NCBI RefSeq assembly: GCF_000017625.1 | Contig: NC_009712.1 | Location: forward strand, 434,001-498,000 | Length of the DNA stretch: 64,000 nucleotides | Reading direction: 5' to 3' | Source of the DNA: Methanoregula boonei 6A8 | Lineage (GTDB): Archaea; Halobacteriota; Methanomicrobia; Methanomicrobiales; Methanospirillaceae | In this document: piece after piece, positions 9,101-16,707 of the stretch | Layout of the letters: the number at the start of each line of letters is the position of its first letter | Position numbering within the stretch: the first letter of the stretch is position 1 | Notes under the pieces: generated by a model | What the model saw: only the letters and a program-made list of their open reading frames with translations | What the model was told of the DNA's origin: nothing | Database searches by the model: none | Position numbers and translations under genes: made by a program

Positions 9101-10026
9101 CCTGCCGGATGCTCGGGTATACCCGGGATGAGATACTTGCACGGTCCCCGCAGGATATCACAACGGCAGAGCACAATCCCCCTCGGGAAAAGATCTATGA
9201 GGAGCAGCGTACGCGGGGACAGGCACGATTTGAAACTGAATTCGTGGCAAAGGACGGTACGGTAATCCCTGTCGAGATCAATACCCGTGTGGTTACCCTC
9301 CAGAAAAAAAAGGTAATCCTTGCCATTGCCCGGGATATCACTGAGCGCAAACGGGCAGAAATGGCGATCCGGCAGGCAAACCGGATGCTCAACCTCCTTA
9401 CGGGAATTACCCGCCATGACATAGGAAACCAGCTCACGGCCCTCTTCCAGTACATCGACCTCTCAAAGATGATGGAGCAGAACCCGGAAATAAAATCGAT
9501 GATAGAAAAAGAGGAATTTATTGCCAGAAACATCCGGCGCCAGATTGATTTTACCCGGGAGTATGGCGAGCTCGGAGCCGGCAATCCGGTATGGCAGGAG
9601 GTTTGCGGCTGCGTGGAAAAAGGAATCCAAGGCTTGGATCTGACCGGAAAAGAGATCGAGACCACGGGACTGGTGTCCTTTGAGATCCTTGCCGATCCCC
9701 TTCTCCAGAAAGTGTTCTTCAACCTCGTGGACAATGCGCTGAGGCATGGTGGGCCTGGGCTTGGGCAGATCCGGTTTTCCTCCTACGAAACCGGATCCGG
9801 GCTCATGGTTGTCTGCGAGGATGACGGTACAGGCATCCCACATAACCAGAAGGAACTCATATTCGAGCGCGGGTACGGGAAAAACACCGGCTTTGGCCTG
9901 TTTTTCATCCGCGAGATCCTTGCGATCACGGGCATTACGATCCGGGAGACCGGGGAACCGGGTCGGGGGGCACGTTTTGAGATGCTCGTGCCCCCGGGAG
10001 AGTACCGTAGAGCCGGGCCCTTGTAA
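6121..10026 (+). CDS. Receiver - seven PAS - histidine kinase
   Basis: 1301 residues. Domain order: a CheY-like receiver (1-120) with the acidic pair D8/D9, phospho-acceptor D53 (VVSDFQMPG) and a lysine in FYVQKGG; then seven PAS domains at about 139-265, 284-398, 432-551, 587-705, 714-826, 837-953 and 960-1080, six of them ending in a recognisable PAC signature (RDITERKKAE-like). A dimerisation/phospho-acceptor helix follows with ITRHDIGNQL (H1099), then an HATPase domain at about 1190-1297 with NLVDNALRHGG, EDDGTGIP and YGKNTGFGLFFIRE. No transmembrane helix is seen, so it is a cytoplasmic sensor. The H box and GKNTG(F/L)GLF box closely resemble those of the kinase at 16708-18003, so both belong to the same methanogen kinase family. 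Signals sensed are unknown. Confidence 0.92.
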   Translation: MIRVLYVDDEPNLLDIGRLFLEATGEFSLDTAVSAQEGLAALEKKPYDAVVSDFQMPGMDGIEFLKMIRSGYGHLPFILFTGRGREEVVIKAIDSGTDFYVQKGGDPRAQFAELAHKIRQAVGRRSAEILRIASEKRLADIINFLPDATFAIDPTGTVIAWNRAIEELTGIPSSDMVGKGNYEYSLPLYGERRPILIDLIFSPPDEIGKKYAHIVRDGTMLAAETELPRVRGKPRILWGKAGPLYDQNGQVTGAIESIRDITDRKKAEQRLAEQYRMLTESTSRLRRAEEVARIGHWELHLGTGTMSASENAAAIYGVDTTELPIAYVLEIPLPEYRQALNQALDGLVKRGEPYRIDFRIRRPLDGTFRDIHSVATYDPEKQVVFGIIQDITERKKIETDLAATNEQLAAAEEELRGQYDTLVENQKALAASEEQYRAILDNIQDIYYRTDKDGTLIMLSPSGALLLGYANTGEMIGRPATDYYADPAQRDLFLTAIKKEGVVTNQEITLKRKDKTPVTVSTSSHAYLDAAGRYAGVEGIFRDISDIRKAQRERETAYEQLAAAEEELRGQYEELARSEQQLRDDAENFQNLVTSAPDAIYISIGERFVYVNPAMVRLLGAVSADQLIGMSLYDRIAPQYRAGIHERARIVTGEHKPVGLKETVYLKMDGTPVPVESSVALFRYRNQPAGLVILRDITEYKKAERARREQEKKYRVALETTGTGFVILDSAGKVLDANQEYIRLTGHQELGEIAGRTVTDWTAGYHKERNAEAVRQCLKDGFVRNIEIDYTGSSGIIIPVEINASVIPSVDGIQILALCRDITERRKAESAIRESEKKYRDMFEINNAVMFIVDPVAGRIVDANAAACRYYGYSRQEFAGLEITKINVQDTAKTKKDMAHAQVEQGAVFRFRHLKKSGEIRDVEVYSAPVTQEGHQYLHSIIQDVTSQRQAEEALRESEEKFRDIFNNTTDAIQLHEILPDGTPGRFTDVNDIACRMLGYTRDEILARSPQDITTAEHNPPREKIYEEQRTRGQARFETEFVAKDGTVIPVEINTRVVTLQKKKVILAIARDITERKRAEMAIRQANRMLNLLTGITRHDIGNQLTALFQYIDLSKMMEQNPEIKSMIEKEEFIARNIRRQIDFTREYGELGAGNPVWQEVCGCVEKGIQGLDLTGKEIETTGLVSFEILADPLLQKVFFNLVDNALRHGGPGLGQIRFSSYETGSGLMVVCEDDGTGIPHNQKELIFERGYGKNTGFGLFFIREILAITGITIRETGEPGRGARFEMLVPPGEYRRAGPL

Positions 10027-10075
10027 AACCATATGAAAAAAAAAAGAGGAATGCCAAAAAAAAGAGTGGGATCTG

Positions 10076-10549
10076 TCACTCTACAACGGCGTGGAGGATT
10101 TTTACCGGACTGATGGGCCGGTCACCGGCGTCGGTCTTTGTGGACCCGATTTTGTCTACGATGTCCATGCCCTCTACGACTTTCCCGAAGACCGGGTGTT
10201 TTCCGTCAAGGAAATTGTTGCCGACCAGGTTGATGAAGAACTGTGAGCCGCCGGTGTTGGGGCCGGCGTTTGCCATCGAGAGGGTGCCCCGGTCATTCCG
10301 GTTCTTTGCGGTAAACTCGTCATTGATCACGTAGCCGGGTCCTCCTCTCCCGGTGCCGGTGGGGTCACCACCCTGGATCATGAAGCCGGCAATCACACGG
10401 TGGAAGATGACGCCATCATAGTATCCTTTCTTTGCAAGCGTTTCGAAATTGCCTGCGGTGATCGGCATATCCGGGTCGAGCGCAATGATGATTGTGCCCA
10501 TGTTCGTTTCGAGCCGTACCCTTTTTTCGGGTGCCTGTACGGATGTCAT
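10076..10549 (-). CDS. Cytosolic peptidyl-prolyl cis-trans isomerase (cyclophilin)
   Basis: 158 residues from the ATG at 10549 (MTSVQAPEKRVRLETNMG); an upstream in-frame ATG at 10609 would add 20 residues but overlaps the next gene. Cyclophilin core motifs are present: the catalytic arginine in VIFHRVIAGFMIQGGDPTG, then RGTLSMANAGPNTGGSQFFI and the C-terminal GKVVEGMDIVDKI. There is no signal peptide, so it should act in the cytosol. It sits directly downstream of a close paralogue that carries a lipoprotein signal; the two look like a tandem duplication in which one copy gained or lost an export signal. Confidence 0.93.
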   Translation of the reverse strand: MTSVQAPEKRVRLETNMGTIIIALDPDMPITAGNFETLAKKGYYDGVIFHRVIAGFMIQGGDPTGTGRGGPGYVINDEFTAKNRNDRGTLSMANAGPNTGGSQFFINLVGNNFLDGKHPVFGKVVEGMDIVDKIGSTKTDAGDRPISPVKILHAVVE

Positions 10550-10605
10550 GGTTACTCTAAGAATTATTGTTTCTCTGAGGTATTCTTTCCTGTGTGATTG
10601 TCCTT

Positions 10606-11211
10606 TCAAACCATCTCTGCATGGAGGATCGTTACGTTCGTGATCGGCCGGTTCTTTTCCCCGGTGGGAACCTGCGCGATAGCATCCACCACGTCCATTC
10701 CCGAGGTTACGGTCCCAAAGACCGGGTAGTTGGGATCAAGGTACGTATTGTTGACGAGGTTGATGAAGAATTGTGAGCCTCCCGAATTGGGCTCTCCTGT
10801 GTTAGCCATCGCAACCGTGCCCCGGAGATTATGGTTGTGGCTGGTAAACTCGTCAGGGATGGTGTAGCCGGGTCCTCCTTCACCAGTGCCGGTGGGGTCG
10901 CCACCCTGGATCATGAAGCCGGGGATGACGCGATGGAAAATGACACCATCATAGAACCCGCTTTTTGCCAGTCTTTCGAAATTACCAGCGGTTATCGGCA
11001 TTTCGGGATCAAGTGCGATTGTGATATTTCCCATGCTCGTTTCAAGAAGGACATGATCCCATGCATCTGGGGCAGATATTGAGACGGTACTTTCCGGTGC
11101 TGCAGTGGTTGCGGTCTGTACCGGGGTTGTAGCAGGCTGAGTGCACCCGCAGGAAAAAAGCAGGGCACAGGTAAGAATGCCAAGGACAATAAACAGGTAT
11201 TGCGCCGTCAT
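10606..11211 (-). CDS. Lipoprotein cyclophilin (extracytoplasmic PPIase)
   Basis: 201 residues. The N-terminus is a lipoprotein signal with the lipobox LFSCGC (cysteine near 21-23), then a Thr/Ala-rich linker to about residue 50. The rest is a complete cyclophilin domain (VIFHRVIPGFMIQGGDPTG, NLRGTVAMANTGEPNSGGSQFFI, FGTVTSGMDVVDAI). It is predicted to catalyse prolyl isomerisation outside the membrane and so help fold exported proteins. The stop lies about 57 nt upstream of the preferred start of the second cyclophilin, so the pair is probably one transcript. Confidence 0.93.
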   Translation of the reverse strand: MTAQYLFIVLGILTCALLFSCGCTQPATTPVQTATTAAPESTVSISAPDAWDHVLLETSMGNITIALDPEMPITAGNFERLAKSGFYDGVIFHRVIPGFMIQGGDPTGTGEGGPGYTIPDEFTSHNHNLRGTVAMANTGEPNSGGSQFFINLVNNTYLDPNYPVFGTVTSGMDVVDAIAQVPTGEKNRPITNVTILHAEMV

Positions 11212-11267
11212 GAGGTACCCGTTCTTTTCCGGGCGTAAAAAGAGTTTGGAAAAAGGGGCGTTCCGGT

Positions 11268-11945
11268 CTAAGTCTCATCTGCGGCTGCTTTGCGGCCAAG
11301 AATGAAGATTAACCCAAGAACAACGATAATGGAGATTACACCGGACAGAATAATCCAGGTGTCCTGGTCTGTTACCGAGGTGTACTCATCTGCCGATACA
11401 TCGAGGCCGAGGACCGCATACGTGTTGCCGTTGGAATTCAGGGCAGAGTCATCGATGGGGGCATACGCCGACACAAACGAACCCCACTGATCGGTATACG
11501 GGGCCGGAGACGCGGTCGGGCCCGAGAGTGCCTCAAGGATCTCCCGCTTATCCGGCGGATTGTAGACCTCGCCGATCTTTGCGGATCCTGACGGGTCCAG
11601 CGGGTAGAGATCGTCTACCAGGAACGAGGTTGACATATCCGTTGTGTTCACCTTGAGGATATATGCATTGAGGAGGTGGTCGTCCATACTTCGCATATTC
11701 CTCAGTTTTGCAGCAACAGCCTGGTATTGGGGCGTGTTCTCGTCTCCCGGTTTGAGATCCTGGATCTCGCTTGCGTTGATCTGCGTAGCCATGACGCCGG
11801 CAGTGGATTCAAGGCCCCACTGTGCGGTATTTTTGAGCGTTTCATTTGATTTGTAGTAGGCAAACGCCGTAAGCGCCGAGATTATCACCACCGCAACAAT
11901 GGCAGCAGCGATACATTTTGTTGTTCGTGAGCAGTTTTGTGCCAT
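11268..11945 (-). CDS. Membrane-anchored PDC/Cache-like sensor protein without output domain
   Basis: 225 residues. A transmembrane helix near the start (CIAAAIVAVVIISALTAFAYY, 11-31) and one near the end (about 193-216) bracket an extracellular domain of about 160 residues. That domain has features of Cache/PDC sensors (NAYILKVNTTDMSTSFLVDDLYPLD, and a Y-T-D-Q-W-G-S-F-V-S-A-Y-A-P segment). Only about nine residues follow the second helix, so there is no kinase or methyl-accepting domain. It must signal through a partner or have another role. It ends 55 nt from the lipoprotein cyclophilin and starts right at the end of the PEGA gene (1 nt gap), so it is probably in the same transcript as its neighbours. 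Confidence 0.65.
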   Translation of the reverse strand: MAQNCSRTTKCIAAAIVAVVIISALTAFAYYKSNETLKNTAQWGLESTAGVMATQINASEIQDLKPGDENTPQYQAVAAKLRNMRSMDDHLLNAYILKVNTTDMSTSFLVDDLYPLDPSGSAKIGEVYNPPDKREILEALSGPTASPAPYTDQWGSFVSAYAPIDDSALNSNGNTYAVLGLDVSADEYTSVTDQDTWIILSGVISIIVVLGLIFILGRKAAADET

Positions 11946-11946
11946 A

Positions 11947-13440
11947 TCAGCATCTCCTCCTCATGTACCCGCAGATTCCTGCCAGGGTAGCGAGAATGCA
12001 GAGTACCTGTGCGCTCCCGGGTGCCGGGACTGGAGTCGGAGTTGGGGTGGGGGCAGCGGTCAGCGTGAGCGCAAGCGGCATGAGTTGACCTGCTGTTACT
12101 GTAGTTGTAGTGGTATAATCAACGTAGCCTGATTCCGAGAGCCGGACCAGGTGATCACCCGATGCGAGATCGGTTACGGTGAGCGGGGTGGTACCCCGGT
12201 AGAGATTATCCACGTAGGTTTCCGCACCTGACGGGGACGATGAGATTGCCAGACTCCCTGTTGGCTGGACCGGCGTCGGGGAGACTCCCTGTGGAGTCAG
12301 GGGTGCGGAGATCGTGTTGACCGTGTTTGCCTGGATATAGACGGTATTGAGCCACGTATTGTATCCCGTTGCGGTCACCTTGAAGATGTGGTTGCCCATG
12401 TTGATACCGGCAAGCGTGAGACTCCCGGAGGAACTAATTGTGCCCACTGCGTTGCTGTCAATGTATACCGTCGCACCCGGGATCGACGTGATCACAACGG
12501 TTCCCTGGGTGGCCGTTGACATCGAGACCGGAAGGGCCTGGGTTTGGCCGGCGTAGACAACAACATTTGTAGTATAGTCGTTATATCCTGAATACTTGAG
12601 CACGAATTGGTGGGTACCTGGATAGAGGGTGACCGTAAGCGGAGTCACCCCGTAATACGACCCATCGATGTAGACCGCTGCATGATTAGGTGTTGAGGTC
12701 ACACTAACCGAACCGGTCGGACGGGGCTGGGGCGACTGCTGGAGTGTCGGGTAATAGGGAGCGGTCTGCCCGGCATACACGTTGACCAGCGTTGTATCCG
12801 GGGTATAACCGGATAACGTGGCCTTCATCGAATACGTGCCCGGTCCGAGGTTGGGGATGGTTAGGGGGGAGTACCCATAGAAGTTCCCGTTCATGTAGAT
12901 TGCTGCACCTGCGGGATTTGACTGGGCATAGATCGCGCCGGTCGAAACCGGGGGAACAGTAGTGGGAATTGTAGTGGGGATGGTGGTGAGGGGGTTTATG
13001 GTTGCATAGACCGTGACGTGCCCGCCCGGTGACGGCATGGAGGATGGCCGGCCGGTCCAGGTGGTATACCCGGACTGGGTAACAGTGATCGTTTGGACCG
13101 GGGTTCCCGATACAGACACTTGTACAGACAGGATGCCCCCGGCCGTTGTTCCCTCTAGAATATTGTTAAAATAGACTTGGGACCCGTCGACATTACAGTA
13201 TACATCAATCCAGCCCTGGTCTTGTCCCGGCATACTGGTCGTTTCAACGGTGGTCGGTATGGTTGTTGGTTCCGTGACCGGTGAGGTTACCGTGGGCATA
13301 AACGTGGGTTCTGTGGTAACATCCGTGATCACCGGTGTCAGCGGATAGGTCACGGAAGTGTTGTCCCCGAAAGTAACAGGGACAACAGCAACCAGGCAGA
13401 GCGTGAGCACCAGTATAAGGATAATCTCTTTTGTTTTCAC
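11947..13440 (-). CDS. PEGA-repeat surface protein
   Basis: 497 residues from the GTG at 13440, chosen because GGAAGGG lies about 8 nt upstream and the signal peptide (VKTKEIILILVLTLCLVAVV) then starts at once. After a Thr/Pro-rich linker there are five PEGA-like repeats, at about residues 75-150, 165-230, 240-305, 307-375 and 390-455. Each has the pattern of a beta sandwich with VYIDG-type hairpins (AAVYIDGSYYGVTPLTVTLYPGTH). A Pro/Thr linker, a membrane helix (VLCILATLAGICGY) and an RRRC end follow, so the protein is anchored at the C-terminus outside the cell. PEGA domains are common in archaeal and bacterial envelope proteins with unclear binding roles. Confidence 0.85.
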   Translation of the reverse strand: MKTKEIILILVLTLCLVAVVPVTFGDNTSVTYPLTPVITDVTTEPTFMPTVTSPVTEPTTIPTTVETTSMPGQDQGWIDVYCNVDGSQVYFNNILEGTTAGGILSVQVSVSGTPVQTITVTQSGYTTWTGRPSSMPSPGGHVTVYATINPLTTIPTTIPTTVPPVSTGAIYAQSNPAGAAIYMNGNFYGYSPLTIPNLGPGTYSMKATLSGYTPDTTLVNVYAGQTAPYYPTLQQSPQPRPTGSVSVTSTPNHAAVYIDGSYYGVTPLTVTLYPGTHQFVLKYSGYNDYTTNVVVYAGQTQALPVSMSTATQGTVVITSIPGATVYIDSNAVGTISSSGSLTLAGINMGNHIFKVTATGYNTWLNTVYIQANTVNTISAPLTPQGVSPTPVQPTGSLAISSSPSGAETYVDNLYRGTTPLTVTDLASGDHLVRLSESGYVDYTTTTTVTAGQLMPLALTLTAAPTPTPTPVPAPGSAQVLCILATLAGICGYMRRRC

Positions 13441-13591
13441 CAGTTTCCCTTCCTGTAGTATTACATCTGGCAAATCATGCTATAAATAAAAATAGGATTT
13501 TATGTAGACCGGATACATTCGTTCCGGTCTCACTAGGGCAGGTCAGGGGTCCCTGCCTGATCGAATGGAACTGCCGGGAACCCGGCTGGTG

Positions 13592-14767
13592 TCAGGACAG
13601 CTCACGGATCACCGCGACGAGCCGGTGCATTCCTTCCGCGATCTTTTCCTCGTCAGCGTTTGAGAAGTTGAGCCGGATAGTGTCGGTACCTCCCCCGTCT
13701 ACAAAGAACGGCATCCCGGGCAGCACCGCGACCTTGTGTCGGATTCCCTCATAGAAGACGTCCATCGCGTCCAGATCGTGTGGCAGCGTGGCAGTCAGGA
13801 ACATTCCCCCTTCCGGGGTCGTGTGGGCAAGGGCCGGCATCAGGTCATCGAAGAGCTCGCACATCAACCGGCACTGTCGGCAATAGACTTCAACGATCCT
13901 GTGGATATGGGAGTCAAGATCGTTTGTGGAGAGGTAGCGGTACAGGATCTGCTGGCAGAGGAAATTCGAATGCAGGTCGGCAGCCTGCTTGGCGGTGTTG
14001 AAGGCTGACAGGATCTCCTGCGGGGCGTACAGCCATCCGATCCGCATCCCCGGAGCGATGATCTTGGAAAACGATCCGGCAATAACGGTATTTTCCGGGA
14101 TAAATTTTTTGACCGGGATCCGAGATTTTTTGTCAAAAAAGAGCTCGCCAAACGCGTCATCCTCGTAAAAAACGGTACTGGTTCCTGCGATCATCTCCGC
14201 GATTTCCTTGCGCCGCTCCGGTGAGTACGTGCAGCCGGAGGGGTTCTGGGAGTTAGGGATGCCGTAGAAGAATTTGACCGGTGTATCGTGCATCATCTTT
14301 GCAAATGCTTCCGGTTTCGGACCCTCGCGATCCAGTGGAACTGCAGTAAAGGCCGGTTCATAGAGCGAGAACGCCTCGATAGCCCCGAGATACCCCGGCC
14401 GCTCCATGCCCACGTAGTCCCCCGGATCAAGGAAGATCTTTGCAAAAAGATCGAGGCACTGCTGGGAGCCGTTGGTTATCTGGATCTCATCAGCGGTGGC
14501 CGGGACGCCCAGCCGTGACCCGTACCGTGCTGCGATATACTCCCGCAACGGACGGTAACCGTCCGTGGTCGAGTACTGGAGGGCGGCGCGCGGGTCGGTG
14601 GTAAGCACATCCTGTGCAGCGGTGCGAAGCCCGTCTGTATCTATCAGCGCCGATGAGGGCAGCCCCCCGGCAAACGAGATAATGGACGGATCTGAAGAGA
14701 CCCGGAACAGCTCCCCCAAAAACGATGACGGGGCATGCTGAATGCGTCGGGCAAAGGCAAATGTCAT
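13592..14767 (-). CDS. PLP-dependent aminotransferase, class I/II
   Basis: 391 residues from the ATG at 14767 (MTFAFARRIQHAP), with GGTGAG a few bases upstream. A fold-type I aminotransferase: SFAGGLPSSALID near the start, NGSQQCLDLFAKIFLDPGD for phosphate binding, the IPNSQNPSGCTYS segment, and the Schiff-base lysine in GSFSKIIAPGMRIGW. It is most like the 2-aminoadipate/aromatic aminotransferase (LysN-like) group also found as the catalytic part of MocR proteins, but it has no DNA-binding domain. Its substrate cannot be fixed from sequence; aromatic, branched-chain or alpha-aminoadipate are possible. Divergent from the C_GCAxxG gene. Confidence 0.88.
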   Translation of the reverse strand: MTFAFARRIQHAPSSFLGELFRVSSDPSIISFAGGLPSSALIDTDGLRTAAQDVLTTDPRAALQYSTTDGYRPLREYIAARYGSRLGVPATADEIQITNGSQQCLDLFAKIFLDPGDYVGMERPGYLGAIEAFSLYEPAFTAVPLDREGPKPEAFAKMMHDTPVKFFYGIPNSQNPSGCTYSPERRKEIAEMIAGTSTVFYEDDAFGELFFDKKSRIPVKKFIPENTVIAGSFSKIIAPGMRIGWLYAPQEILSAFNTAKQAADLHSNFLCQQILYRYLSTNDLDSHIHRIVEVYCRQCRLMCELFDDLMPALAHTTPEGGMFLTATLPHDLDAMDVFYEGIRHKVAVLPGMPFFVDGGGTDTIRLNFSNADEEKIAEGMHRLVAVIRELS

Positions 14768-14897
14768 AGTCTCACCGGGCCGGATCATCGGGCGGCATTT
14801 TGTACATGTTTTGGCCGCTTCCCGTACAAATAACGTGTCCCTCCCCAAATATCCCCTCCTCACACGCCTTATTTCCTTTCGGAGACAATTCCTACCC

Positions 14898-15338
14898 ATG
14901 ACCCTGACACGGGCGGACGATGCGGCTGCCCTTTTTACAGCAGGTTACTCCTGTTCACAATCGGTCTCTGCTGCATTTGCGGAGGACTTTGGCATTGATC
15001 GCACAACAGCGCTACGGCTCTCTGGCAGTTTTGGCGGAGGTATGGCGCATACGGACAATTCCTGCGGCGCGGTCACCGGTGCCCTCATGGTGATCGGCAT
15101 GAAGTACGGGATGACGGACGCGGGCAACCCTGCAGGAAAAGAAAAAACCTACGCGGTCGCCCAGGAGTTCATCGCCGAATTCATGCGGCGGGATCACGCT
15201 ATCCGGTGCACGGATCTTCTCGGGTTCAATCTCTCTGATCCAAAGCAGCTTGCCATTGCGCGGAAGAACCACATTTTCCGCACAAAGTGTACACAGTACG
15301 TTCGAGACGCTGCAGAAATACTTGAAAAAGTGCTGTAA
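14898..15338 (+). CDS. C_GCAxxG_C_C family protein
   Basis: 146 residues from the ATG at 14898. The family pattern is present: C in YSCSQSV, the central GGGMAHTDNSCGAVTGALMVIG, and later single cysteines in IRCTDLLGFNL and FRTKCTQYV. These conserved cysteines suggest redox or metal binding and the fold is helical. The function of the family is not established; in bacteria it is often near redox or transport genes. Upstream there is no strong ribosome-binding site. It is divergent from the aminotransferase gene with 130 nt between the starts. Confidence 0.85.
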   Translation: MTLTRADDAAALFTAGYSCSQSVSAAFAEDFGIDRTTALRLSGSFGGGMAHTDNSCGAVTGALMVIGMKYGMTDAGNPAGKEKTYAVAQEFIAEFMRRDHAIRCTDLLGFNLSDPKQLAIARKNHIFRTKCTQYVRDAAEILEKVL

Positions 15339-15376
15339 ATTTTTGCCGGGAAACATCCCGGTACCTGCGCGCCCGT

Positions 15377-15601
15377 TCAGGCAGTCTCAGTGACTTCGAT
15401 CCGTATAATCTCGGAAGAAAGCGACCGGATTGCGTGGTGCAGATCTGTCTTCCAGGTCTGCTGCACCTTCCTGATCGCCTTTTTGAGCCGGGCGAGCGCT
15501 TCTTTTTTGTCTGCACCGTGGCAGACGGTCCCCGGGAGCTCAACGCAACGTGCAGCAATGCCGCCGCTGTCGCCGGGTTCGAGGACGATTGTGTATTGCA
15601 T
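15377..15601 (-). CDS. Solo HicB-like protein
   Basis: 74 residues. The N-terminal part (MQYTIVLEPGDSGGIAARCVELPGT followed by HGADKKEALARLKKAI) matches the partial RNase H-like fold of the HicB antitoxin family. There is no DNA-binding domain after it and no HicA toxin gene on either side. Solo HicB-like proteins are frequent in methanogens and may be unrelated to toxin-antitoxin function. It is a single-gene unit convergent with the C_GCAxxG gene. Confidence 0.75.
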   Translation of the reverse strand: MQYTIVLEPGDSGGIAARCVELPGTVCHGADKKEALARLKKAIRKVQQTWKTDLHHAIRSLSSEIIRIEVTETA

Positions 15602-15866
15602 GATCCTTTATGTTTCCTTTGGGGGTATACAGTCTTTCCTGTCGGCAAAAGATGCCCCCAATGAACCCGGAACGGTAAAATGCACGTTGTACCCTGCCTC
15701 AACGGTGGCATATCCCGGATCGTATCTTCTCTAACCTGCCGGTTCAATGCCACTACCCGGGCAATCGTGGAAATATATACCCGCCACCCGGCAACATCAG
15801 GGGCAGATGCGTCCCTGCGGAAAAATTGCCGGGGGCATCACCAGACAATACCAAGGTGAGAAAGAG

Positions 15867-16658
15867 ATGAACCACACACGAATTTTCCTGATCGGCAGCC
15901 TCTGCATGATCTGCCTTGTTGCGGCAATCATGCCGGTAGCTGCAGACCCCACTACCGGGGAAAACGCTTGGAACACCAATACTGAACACGTTGCAGCAAT
16001 GCAGGCCTTTGTCGCGTACGCCGGCGCAAAGGGCCAGGCCCAGATGGATGGGGCGATCAGCTACATCGGTACCATCAGTAACGGTGCCGGCACCACCCCG
16101 CTCACTTCCATCGAATCGCAGTTTGAAGGTACGGTGACTTCGGTCCAGTCGATGACCTCCGGCACCCAGATCCAGCAGGCGGAGTCACAGCTCAAGACTG
16201 ACCGCACGGACTTTATGTCAACGGCAAAATCCGATCTTAAGGAGTACAATGGAACGGGAAAGGCCTTTGAGCAGAGCATCAATGCATCGGTAATGGCGCA
16301 GGCAACTACCCTCCAGGGACTGGAAAATACCTGGTGGACGGACCGGCAAACCGCCCGCATGGACGAGTTTTCCACAAACGACCAGAAACGAAACGGGGTC
16401 CTTGCGAACCTGACCGCAAAGGGGATCGATGTTTCTGGTGCCCAGGCCGTAGAAAACCAGATTCAGCAGGAAGGAACCGCATTAAATGCCGCACTGACTG
16501 ACCGCGATGAAAGCGCGATCAAGGCTGCAAACCAGGATCTTGCAACCCTCAACAAGCAGTTCGAAAGTATCATCAAGAGTTACCGGTCCGGGCACCGGGC
16601 CAAAGCAACTGCCACCGCTTCACCCACAACCACGATAACCCCGGCCGCTACCCTGTAA
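15867..16658 (+). CDS. Exported helical protein
   Basis: 263 residues from the ATG at 15867, with GGTGAGAAAGAG upstream. A signal peptide (MNHTRIFLIGSLCMICLVAAI, cleaved near VAA-D) is followed by about 210 residues predicted as long helices rich in Gln, Ala, Thr and Asp (IQQAESQLKTDRTDF, ENQIQQEGTALNAAL), with FESIIKSYRSGHRAK near the end and a Thr/Pro tail. No known domain or catalytic motif. A TATA-like stretch (AAATATATAC near 15770) and a long leader of about 70-100 nt precede it. It resembles in style the exported protein at 1085-1762 but I see no direct sequence similarity. Confidence 0.6.
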   Translation: MNHTRIFLIGSLCMICLVAAIMPVAADPTTGENAWNTNTEHVAAMQAFVAYAGAKGQAQMDGAISYIGTISNGAGTTPLTSIESQFEGTVTSVQSMTSGTQIQQAESQLKTDRTDFMSTAKSDLKEYNGTGKAFEQSINASVMAQATTLQGLENTWWTDRQTARMDEFSTNDQKRNGVLANLTAKGIDVSGAQAVENQIQQEGTALNAALTDRDESAIKAANQDLATLNKQFESIIKSYRSGHRAKATATASPTTTITPAATL

Positions 16659-16707
16659 GGGTGCACCGGTTCATTTTTATTTTCCTGCCGGATTCTGCCG
16701 CAGGATA

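Noticed and set aside
15377-15601. Complete HicAB toxin-antitoxin system
   Set aside because: No HicA-like frame is found on either side of the HicB-like gene.
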